The position numbers and the translations under genes were made by a program. A stretch of 30,142 nt of DNA from JAXHLG01 sp046497225. GTDB taxonomy: Bacteria; Patescibacteriota; Minisyncoccia; Moranbacterales; DUUL01. The stretch is from the NCBI GenBank assembly GCA_046497225.1, contig JAWOGA010000037.1:1-30142 (forward strand), written 5' to 3'. Below, in pieces: positions 23,920 to 30,142 of the stretch. Each line of letters begins with the position of its first letter. Position 1 is the stretch's first letter. The notes under the pieces are model-generated. The model was not told the DNA's origin. It was given only the letters and a program-made list of their open reading frames with translations, and made no database searches.

Positions 23920-23928
23920 AAAGAAGTT

Positions 23929-25299
23929 ATGAGTGAAAATCAATTAAAAGAATCCGATTTGGAAGTTGACCAAATTTTGGACGAAGACGAAGGAGATACA
24001 AAAGTGGTGGATTCCATAAGTGAAGACGAAAAAAAAGAAGAGAAAAAATCCATGGAGGAGTTAATTCAACAAAATCCCCCTAATATTCCGGAAGAAGGAA
24101 GTAAAGTTAAGGGAAATGTTATTGAAATTGACAATCATGCCGTGTATGTTGACTTGAAAGATTCCGGAACCGGTATTATTTACGGAAAAGAGGTCAAAGA
24201 TGGCTTTGGTGAGAATAGAAAAAAACTTCAATCCGGTGATGAAATTACTGCCACTGTTGTGGATATGGAAAATGAGGATGGATACGTAGAGCTTTCCGTG
24301 AGAGAAGCTATTAGAGAAGAAGCCTGGAAAGATATTATCAACAAAAAGGAAAGGAGAGATGTGTTTTCAGTTAAGGTTTCGGATGCGAATAAGGGCGGTC
24401 TTATGACGGAAATTAACGGAATTACCGGATTTATGCCGGTGAGCCAATTAACTGCTGAACATTACCCGAGAGTAGAAGACGGTGACAAAAATAAGATATT
24501 TGAAATATTAAAATCTTATGTTAACACCGAAATGACTGTTTGTATTATAGATGCGATTCCGGAAGAAGAAAAATTAATTGTTTCCGAGAAAGAGGCCTAT
24601 AAAGATGAGGAAAAAGAAAATATTTCAGAGTTTAAAGTGGGTGATATAGTGGAAGGAGAAGTGAGCGGAGTGGTTGATTTCGGCGCATTTATTAAATTTT
24701 TCCCTCCCTCTAAGAAAGATTCAAAAGACGATAAAGATAAACTTGAAGGATTGGTACATATTTCTCAGTTGGATTGGAAATTAATAGAGAATCCTCGTGA
24801 AGTGGTAAAAGTTGGAGATAAAGTGAGAGCTAAGATTATATCTATAGATGACACCCGAATTTCTTTGTCTATAAGAGATCTGAAAAATGATCCTTGGAAC
24901 GAGGTAGACAAAAAATACAAAGTGGGAGATGTAGTGGAAGGAAAAGTTAATAAGGTTAATCACTTCGGGGCTTTTGTTTATTTGGATAATGATATTCATG
25001 GTTTGGCTCATATTAGTGAGGTTATCGCCAAGTATCCCGGAAAAAACATCGACGAGGTTATTAGAACCGGGGAAACTTATCTTTGGCAGATTATGTCAAT
25101 GGAGCCCTTGGAACATAGAATGGGACTTAAATTTATTGGAGATCTTAAAGATAAGGATAAGTTGATGAAGAAACAAGGAAATCAATCAGATTCTTCCGAA
25201 AAAAAAGAGGAAAATAAGACGAAAGCCGATGAAAAAGAAGCCTCCGAGGAAACATCTAAAAAAACATCCAAATCTCCAAAAAAAGAAGATAAAAAATAA
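23929..25299 (+). CDS. rpsA: Ribosomal protein S1, four S1 domains
   Basis: It binds mRNA on the 30S subunit and helps ribosomes load on transcripts lacking strong Shine-Dalgarno sites. It has an acidic N-terminus (1-50) and four S1 OB-fold domains at about 55-125, 143-225, 235-322 and 330-405. Domains 3 and 4 carry the strongest signatures (FKVGDIVEGEVSGVVDFGAF...GLVHISQL and YKVGDVVEGKVNKVNHFGAF...GLAHISEV). A Lys/Glu/Ser-rich tail follows (406-456). E. coli S1 has six domains, and four is common elsewhere. It is the first gene of a probable operon with gmk 12 bases downstream. Confidence 0.93.
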   Translation: MSENQLKESDLEVDQILDEDEGDTKVVDSISEDEKKEEKKSMEELIQQNPPNIPEEGSKVKGNVIEIDNHAVYVDLKDSGTGIIYGKEVKDGFGENRKKLQSGDEITATVVDMENEDGYVELSVREAIREEAWKDIINKKERRDVFSVKVSDANKGGLMTEINGITGFMPVSQLTAEHYPRVEDGDKNKIFEILKSYVNTEMTVCIIDAIPEEEKLIVSEKEAYKDEEKENISEFKVGDIVEGEVSGVVDFGAFIKFFPPSKKDSKDDKDKLEGLVHISQLDWKLIENPREVVKVGDKVRAKIISIDDTRISLSIRDLKNDPWNEVDKKYKVGDVVEGKVNKVNHFGAFVYLDNDIHGLAHISEVIAKYPGKNIDEVIRTGETYLWQIMSMEPLEHRMGLKFIGDLKDKDKLMKKQGNQSDSSEKKEENKTKADEKEASEETSKKTSKSPKKEDKK

Positions 25300-25311
25300 A
25301 TTTAGGCCTTT

Positions 25312-26304
25312 ATGAAAAAAAGAGGCAAGGTCTTTATTTTGGTGGGTCCTACAGCAGTGGGCAAGAATACCCTGGGAGCAAAAATAGAAAAAGAAATAAA
25401 GAATTTCACCAGGATGCCCACTGCAACCACTAGAGAGAAAAGACCGGGAGAGGTAAATGGAAAAGATAAGTATTTTCTAACAAATGAGGAATTTGATAAT
25501 TTAATTGAGAAGAACGACTTCGTGGAGTGGCAGTGGGTTCATGGGAATAAATATGGAGTGCTAAAGAGTGTTATTGAAGAAAGAATAAATTCCGGTCTGG
25601 ATTTTTATGCCGATGTGGAAATTTTAGGCGCCTTGAAAATAAAAGAGATTTACAAAGACGATGCGGTTTTGATCTTTGTTCTGCCTCCTTCTTTTGAGGA
25701 GTTGAAATCAAGAATAGACTCTCGAGAAGCGGAAACGGAAAAAGAAAAGGGTTTGAGATTAAAAAGAAGCAGAGCGGAGATGACTTATTTGACCGAAGGT
25801 GATTGCTTTGTTTTGAATGATGAATTGGAAATTGCAGTTGAGGATCTTAAAAAGATTATTGATAATTTCCAGAAAGGAGGAAAGTACGATTTATTTAGGA
25901 ATATTTCCGTTAAGGCTAAAGTATTATTGAAAACCCCGGAGGGATTTTTGTTAAAAAAAGAAGATAAGGAAAAAAAACTGCCCGAGATAAATATAAAAAA
26001 TTCTAAATTTCCCCATGAAGCAATCAAGGAGGAATTTGCTCGGGAATGGAAGACGGATTTAAAAATTAATAAATCCGAAGAAACCAAAGAGAATAAAGGA
26101 ATAAACCTTTTTCAGCCTTTTTGGGTGGAAATTAATGCTGAAGATAAAAAAAATTGCGAAGTAGTTTTTTATTATTATGCTTTTTGCGATGATACGGAAA
26201 AATTCTCCAGTGATTTTTGTTCTTTGAGTAAAAAAGAATTAAAAAGCGTATTAGATGAAGAAATTGGTTCAATCTTTGGCCTGCCAGATATTAATTTAAT
26301 TTAG
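25312..26304 (+). CDS. gmk: Guanylate kinase with C-terminal Nudix-like domain
   Basis: The N-terminal half (about 1-185) phosphorylates GMP to GDP. It has P-loop G12-P-T-A-V-G-K-N-T20, T-T-R-E-K-R-P-G-E-V-N-G for GMP binding, and the YGVLKSVIEE and lid segments. The P-loop has Asn at the position usually Ser (GKST). The extra C-terminal half (about 190-330) starts with beta strands (SVKAKVLLKTPEGFLLKKE) and has a degenerate Nudix box: E236-x7-R244-E-W-K-T-D-L-K-I252, where the family has R-E-U-x-E-E-x-G-U. The leading Gly and the two metal-binding Glu are changed (N, T, D), so pyrophosphohydrolase activity is doubtful. The frame is continuous. It lies 12 bases after rpsA and 24 before tilS. 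Confidence 0.85.
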   Translation: MKKRGKVFILVGPTAVGKNTLGAKIEKEIKNFTRMPTATTREKRPGEVNGKDKYFLTNEEFDNLIEKNDFVEWQWVHGNKYGVLKSVIEERINSGLDFYADVEILGALKIKEIYKDDAVLIFVLPPSFEELKSRIDSREAETEKEKGLRLKRSRAEMTYLTEGDCFVLNDELEIAVEDLKKIIDNFQKGGKYDLFRNISVKAKVLLKTPEGFLLKKEDKEKKLPEINIKNSKFPHEAIKEEFAREWKTDLKINKSEETKENKGINLFQPFWVEINAEDKKNCEVVFYYYAFCDDTEKFSSDFCSLSKKELKSVLDEEIGSIFGLPDINLI

Positions 26305-26328
26305 AAATAAGTTTCAAAAAAGTTGTTT

Positions 26329-27315
26329 ATGAATAAAGATAATTTTATTAAGAAAATTCAGAATTTTATTTTCCGTAAGGAACTTTTCAATAGAGGGGAT
26401 AAAATTTTAGCGGGAATTTCAGGCGGTCCGGATTCTACTTGTTTGGCTTTGGTATTATCGGAACTGGCTAAGAAATATGATTTGAAGTTGAGGTTTGTTC
26501 ATATTAATTATCGCCAAAGAGGTGAAGAATCGGATAAAGACGAAGAATTTGTTCGCAAATTAGCCAAAGACCTAGATATTCCTTTGGATGTCATTCAGTT
26601 CAACAAGAAGAATACGAAGGGGAATCTGGAAGAATTATTGAGAAATTTTCGCTACAGAGAGTTTGAAAGAATTAGAAAGAGCGAAGAATTTGACCGGGTG
26701 GCTGTAGGACACACTTTGGACGATAAGGTGGAGACGTTTTTAATGAATTTGTTGAGGGGTTCGGGGATTAAGGGGCTGATTAGTTTAAAAAGCAAAAGAG
26801 GAAGCATAATTAGGCCGTTGCTTGGTTTTGAGAAGAAAGAGGTAGAAGCTTTTTTGGAGAAAAGAAAAATAAAACCCCGGTTGGATAAGAGTAATTTGGA
26901 TACTAAGTTTTTGAGAAACAGGGTTCGTTTGGAATTAATTCCGTTGATTGAAAGAAATTACAATTCTTCATTTAAATATAGAGCGGAAAAGTTGATTGAA
27001 AATCTTGAAGATGAGGATGAGCTGGCGGAGATGTTTATAGAAAATATTTATTCGGATATAGTTAAGATTAAACGCAAAAAGGGCATTGTGGATGTGGAAA
27101 AAATTTCCGATTTGCCCATAGGCGGCTGGAAAAGAATTTTTAGAATGGCATTATTGGATATCAAAGGAGATCTAAGGAATGTTTCGGCGAATCATTTTTT
27201 GGAATTTAAGAAAATTGCTTTAAGTGAAAAATCAAAAAAACAGAAAATTCATCTAAGCGATTTTTCATTGGAAAGAAAAAAAAATCGTGTTATTATTAGG
27301 CTTGAAAGTTTATAA
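26329..27315 (+). CDS. tilS: tRNA(Ile)-lysidine synthase
   Basis: It converts C34 of the CAU-anticodon tRNA-Ile to lysidine so that it reads AUA. The PP-loop S31-G-G-P-D-S36 binds ATP. FVHINYRQRGEESDKDE, VAVGHTLDDKVETFLMNLLRGSG (with G-H-T-x-D-D) and IRPLL are the usual synthase motifs. At 328 residues it has the N-terminal catalytic domain and a TilS substrate-binding domain but lacks the long C-terminal domain of the E. coli enzyme. ATG at 26329 is preferred over a TTG two codons upstream. It is likely cotranscribed with rpsA and gmk. Confidence 0.93.
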   Translation: MNKDNFIKKIQNFIFRKELFNRGDKILAGISGGPDSTCLALVLSELAKKYDLKLRFVHINYRQRGEESDKDEEFVRKLAKDLDIPLDVIQFNKKNTKGNLEELLRNFRYREFERIRKSEEFDRVAVGHTLDDKVETFLMNLLRGSGIKGLISLKSKRGSIIRPLLGFEKKEVEAFLEKRKIKPRLDKSNLDTKFLRNRVRLELIPLIERNYNSSFKYRAEKLIENLEDEDELAEMFIENIYSDIVKIKRKKGIVDVEKISDLPIGGWKRIFRMALLDIKGDLRNVSANHFLEFKKIALSEKSKKQKIHLSDFSLERKKNRVIIRLESL

Positions 27316-27403
27316 AATTGCAAAAATGCGAGTTTAGAAGCTTTCAGTTTGAATCCGTCAAGATGTTTTCGGCGATTATATAAGATTTAAAAAATTTAAA
27401 CTA

Positions 27404-29272
27404 ATGAAAAAATTGAAAAATGACAAGGGGATGCTTAAGAAAATAGGAATTGCGGTTCTCTTATTTTTGGTTGTTTCAGGGCTGGTATCTCTTTATAGCA
27501 CGCCGCTGGAAAAGCCCGATAAAATTTCTTTGAGTCAATTAGCGCAAGAGATTAATGAGGGGAAAATAGAGAAAATTGAAGTTGAAGGAAATAAACTTGC
27601 CATTGAGACCACGGAAGGGAAAAAAAAAGAGTCTTTAAAAGAACCTCAATCATCACTTTCTGAGTCACTAAGCAATGTCGGTGTGAGCAAGGAATCTTTG
27701 AAAGACGTGAATATCCAGATTGAAGATACAGCTACAGCTAATTTTTTTGTTAATATTGTTTTGCCGTTTTTATTACCGTTTTTATTGATTGGATTTTTTA
27801 TCTGGTTTTTGATGAGACAAGCCCAGAGGGGAAGCAACCAAGCGATGAGTTTTGGCGCTAGCAAGGCCAGGATGCTTCTTCCGGGGAAAGACAAAAAAGA
27901 CAAGATTACTTTTAGGGATGTTGCCGGCGTTAAAGAGGCTAAAGAAGAATTGTACGAGGTTGTGGAATTTTTAAGTAAACCCGGAAAGTTTTTAAAACTT
28001 GGAGCGCGTATTCCCAGAGGTTTTTTACTGCTTGGTCCTCCCGGAACGGGAAAAACTCTTTTGGCCAAAGCCGTAGCCGGAGAAGCGAATGTTCCGTTTT
28101 TTACTATCTCCGGATCCGAATTTGTGGAAATGTTTGTCGGTGTAGGCGCTTCCAGAGTGAGGGATTTATTTAAGCAAGCTAAGAAAAATGCTCCGGCAAT
28201 TGTTTTTATTGATGAGATTGACGCTGTTGGAAGACAAAGGGGGACCGGTTTGGGCGGCGGACACGATGAGAGAGAGCAGACACTAAATCAGATTTTAGTC
28301 GAAATGGACGGGTTTGATACCGATACCAAGGTGATTGTGATGGCTGCTACTAACAGACCGGATGTTTTGGATCCGGCGTTGTTGAGACCTGGAAGATTTG
28401 ATAGGAGAGTGACTATTGATAGTCCGGATATTAATGAAAGAGAAGAAATTTTAAATATTCACAAGAAAGGAAAGCCCATAGAAAACAAAGTGAATATGAG
28501 ACAGATCGCTGAAAGAACTCCGGGTTTTTCCGGCGCAGATCTTTCCAATTTAGTGAATGAAGCGGCTATTTTAACAGCTAGAAGAAATAAAGCTAAAATA
28601 TCCATGCAAGAATTAAGAGAGGCTATTGAAAAAGTCATCCTTGGTCCGGAAAGAAAAAGCCATGTAATGTCTGAGCAAGAGAAGAAAGTTACAGCTTATC
28701 ATGAAGCCGGACATGCTTTGGTGGCCAGTATTTTGCCTAAAGCCGATCCGGTTCAAAAGGTTTCCATTGTTTCTCGCGGACAAGCCGCCGGTTATACTCT
28801 TAATGTTCCAAAAAGTGATGAACGACTGCATTTTAAATCTTATTATCTTGACCAGCTTTCCGTTTTACTTTCTGGCTATGCTACGGAAAAAATGATTTTT
28901 GGCGAAGTTACTTCCGGAGCCTCCAATGATCTAAAAAGAGCTACAGATATGACTAGAAAAATTGTCACCCGGTTTGGTATGAGCAGTTTGGGACCGATTA
29001 CTTATGGTAAAGACGAGGAGAAAGTTTTCTTGGGCAAAGAATTGCACGATCAGCCGGATCATTCTGAAAAAATTGCCGAACAAATAGATGAAGAGGTAAG
29101 AATCATTATAGAAGAAGCTCTTCAAAGAAGCTCGGAAATAATAAAAGATAGAAAGAAAACACTGGAAGAAATAACCAAAGAATTACTAGAAAAAGAAACT
29201 ATAGAAAAAGAAGAGTTTGACGAAATAGTTTTTGGTTCGGAGGAGAAAAAAAATAAGAAAAAAGTCGAGTAA
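27404..29272 (+). CDS. ftsH: ATP-dependent zinc metalloprotease FtsH
   Basis: This membrane-anchored AAA+ protease degrades unassembled membrane proteins and regulators. There are two N-terminal membrane helices (about 12-31 and 124-143) with a small extracytoplasmic domain between. The AAA module has Walker A GPPGTGKT near 210, Walker B IVFIDEIDAVG and the second region of homology N-R-P-D-V-L-D-P-A-L-L-R-P-G-R-F-D-R. The protease has H433-E-A-G-H437, and SGASNDLKRAT carries the third zinc ligand. At 622 residues it has normal length, with a Lys/Glu-rich tail. It follows tilS by 88 bases and may end the rpsA operon or have its own promoter. Confidence 0.97.
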   Translation: MKKLKNDKGMLKKIGIAVLLFLVVSGLVSLYSTPLEKPDKISLSQLAQEINEGKIEKIEVEGNKLAIETTEGKKKESLKEPQSSLSESLSNVGVSKESLKDVNIQIEDTATANFFVNIVLPFLLPFLLIGFFIWFLMRQAQRGSNQAMSFGASKARMLLPGKDKKDKITFRDVAGVKEAKEELYEVVEFLSKPGKFLKLGARIPRGFLLLGPPGTGKTLLAKAVAGEANVPFFTISGSEFVEMFVGVGASRVRDLFKQAKKNAPAIVFIDEIDAVGRQRGTGLGGGHDEREQTLNQILVEMDGFDTDTKVIVMAATNRPDVLDPALLRPGRFDRRVTIDSPDINEREEILNIHKKGKPIENKVNMRQIAERTPGFSGADLSNLVNEAAILTARRNKAKISMQELREAIEKVILGPERKSHVMSEQEKKVTAYHEAGHALVASILPKADPVQKVSIVSRGQAAGYTLNVPKSDERLHFKSYYLDQLSVLLSGYATEKMIFGEVTSGASNDLKRATDMTRKIVTRFGMSSLGPITYGKDEEKVFLGKELHDQPDHSEKIAEQIDEEVRIIIEEALQRSSEIIKDRKKTLEEITKELLEKETIEKEEFDEIVFGSEEKKNKKKVE

Positions 29273-29361
29273 TTTATGCTTGGTTTTTCAGTTCTTCAGA
29301 GAAAATTGCAAGTAAACATAATAGAATTTTTTCAATTAAAAAAAGCTTGATAATTTTAATG

Positions 29362-29394
29362 ACAAATACCAAACCCGCTCAAATGCCAAGTCAA
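29362..29394. repeat. Dispersed intergenic element, copy 2 left arm
   Basis: The segment CAAATACCAAACCCGCTC and the following AAATGCCAAGTCAAT resemble 5238-5265 in direct orientation and the complement of 29532-29562. CAAAT(A/G)CCAAA and AAA(T/C)GCCAA(G/A)TCAAT are the two conserved blocks, with a gap between them. Confidence 0.45.
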
Positions 29395-29531
29395 TAGCTA
29401 AATGGCTAAATGTCAAATAATTATAAAATAAATCAGCAATCAGAATAAAACACGAGTAAAAAAATCCGGATATTGGCTGAATTTGAAAGAAACACCAGAT
29501 AAGTCGGTAATTAAATCATTTGTGCTTTGGA

Positions 29532-29562
29532 ATTGATTTGGCGTTTAGGCTTTGGCATTTGG
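29532..29562. repeat. Inverted partner of 29362-29394
   Basis: The complement reads CCAAATGCCAAAGCC then TAAACGCCAAATCAAT, matching the left arm in two blocks with 10 of 11 and 13 of 15 identities by eye. The arms enclose about 137 bases with no gene. Confidence 0.45.
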
Positions 29563-29601
29563 ACCTCATTGTTTATCTTTAAATTCTTATTACATAAGCA
29601 T

Positions 29602-29629
29602 TTGACTTTCTCCAAAAAAATATTACAAT
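29602..29629 (+). promoter_or_regulatory. Promoter for the last gene
   Basis: TTGACT (29602-29607) and TACAAT (29624-29629) are 16 bases apart. A second -10-like TATAAT overlaps at 29629-29634. The leader to the ATG at 29679 would be about 40 A-rich bases. Confidence 0.55.
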
Positions 29630-29678
29630 ATAATTAAATCTTACCAAAACTAAACAAACTAAAAATTAACCAAAAAAA

Positions 29679-30142
29679 ATGCAGAAAAAAAGAATGATGG
29701 TTTTAACCTTGGTTGCTCTACTATTAATTGCAATCCTTGCTTTTGCTTATGTCCTAACTCAAAGGCAGAATCTAGAAGAATCTAATCAGCAAGACAACTC
29801 CCGGCAAGAAAATAATCAAGCGGAACAACAAGAAGAATCAGACAACAACCAAGCTGAAGAAAAGCAAAAAGAAGAAGCCCCCGCTTCAAAAGCCCCCAAA
29901 GCCGAAGATTTAAAAAGCCTGGACGGTTTAGTTAAATCCACCGGAGAAAATTCCTTAACCATAGAATTTCAATACGAAGACACCACTTGGCAATCCAAGG
30001 TTGACGCTACTGAAGAAACCTTTATTGGAACTCCCCCTCAATCCGACAATGAACCTCCCCAAGAAATTTCTCTGCAAGAAATCGGGGAAGGAAATAGGGT
30101 AATTGTAAGCTCCAATGAGAATATTTTTAACAAAGAATCTTT
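29679..30142 (+). CDS. Membrane-anchored surface protein, N-terminal part (3' end outside window)
   Basis: An open frame runs from ATG 29679 to the window end (154 codons seen). After a basic MQKKRM, one hydrophobic helix (about residues 6-28) acts as a signal anchor. A Gln/Glu/Asn-rich linker (about 30-75) is followed by a small beta-rich domain (LKSLDGLVKSTGENSLTIEF, then W-Q-S-K-V-D-A-T-E-E-T) resembling OB-like DUF5666-type repeats; that resemblance is weak. The function is unknown, probably extracytoplasmic. Like the first gene of the window it prefers C at third codon positions, unlike the genes between. Confidence 0.75.
   Translation, partial: MQKKRMMVLTLVALLLIAILAFAYVLTQRQNLEESNQQDNSRQENNQAEQQEESDNNQAEEKQKEEAPASKAPKAEDLKSLDGLVKSTGENSLTIEFQYEDTTWQSKVDATEETFIGTPPQSDNEPPQEISLQEIGEGNRVIVSSNENIFNKES

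Larger units (their letters stand above)
29273..29678. other. Noncoding interval with degenerate inverted repeats
   Basis: This 406-base stretch contains no convincing gene. It has two repeat arms in opposite orientation (29362-29394 and 29532-29562), a direct repeat GCTAAATG GCTAAATG (29397-29412), A/T-rich filler and a promoter at its right end. Plus-strand composition shifts toward A/C here, ahead of the C-rich last gene. Confidence 0.6.

Noticed and set aside
1..30142. TGA recoded as glycine, as in some CPR lineages
   Set aside because: The DUF167 gene ends in TGA at its natural length and no gene contains an internal TGA.
1..30142. CRISPR array, insertion sequence or prophage
   Set aside because: No regularly spaced repeats, transposase, integrase or phage structural gene was seen; the only repeats are short and degenerate.

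Overview
The window most resembles a Patescibacteria (CPR) chromosome, probably a Parcubacteria-type lineage. This rests on low GC, short A/T-rich spacers, the standard code (TGA is a stop at 6818-6820), almost no Shine-Dalgarno sites, trimmed housekeeping proteins (a short AlaRS, a ComEC without a nuclease-like tail, a short TilS) and surface proteins with acidic low-complexity linkers. The taxon is inferred, since no rRNA gene is present.

Layout. (1) 1-1947 is the 3' part of a membrane-anchored surface protein with an Ig-like region, a Glu/Thr-rich linker and two transthyretin-like domains. (2) 1948-2295 holds a 9-bp tandem repeat, two hairpin terminators and an extended -10 promoter. (3) 2296-8426, plus strand, encodes a LigD-type 3'-phosphoesterase, FtsK, an NrdG2-type radical-SAM activase, an unknown 87-residue protein, a DUF167 protein and ComEC. 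(4) 8501-11880, minus strand, encodes DedA, a small membrane protein, tRNA-Arg(GCG) and RecG. (5) 12128-12344 carries tRNA-Pro(TGG) and tRNA-Val(GAC), each with a promoter. (6) 12522-23779, plus strand, encodes AlaRS carrying an inserted ITPase domain, a CDF metal transporter fused to a NifX-like domain, LigA, GatC, GatA, a YraN nuclease-like protein, a winged-helix/nucleotidyltransferase-like protein, a small membrane protein and a membrane glycosyltransferase. (7) 23929-29272 is a probable rpsA-gmk-tilS-ftsH operon behind a consensus promoter; its guanylate kinase has a Nudix-like C-terminal domain. (8) 29273-29678 is noncoding with degenerate inverted repeats. (9) 29679-30142 is the start of a second membrane-anchored surface protein.

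Most genes serve core information processing: DNA repair and segregation (LigA, RecG, FtsK), tRNA charging and modification (AlaRS, GatCA, TilS), translation (S1) and proteolysis (FtsH). The standout is the AlaRS: an apparently intact ITPA/RdgB-type inosine triphosphate pyrophosphatase sits inside an AlaRS that has lost its editing beta-barrel and C-Ala domain. A second nucleotide-pool-type domain, a degenerate Nudix domain, is fused to guanylate kinase 10 kb downstream. The two surface-protein genes at the ends are C-rich on the plus strand while the roughly 27 kb between them is G/T-rich, which suggests an inversion, a join or class-specific composition.
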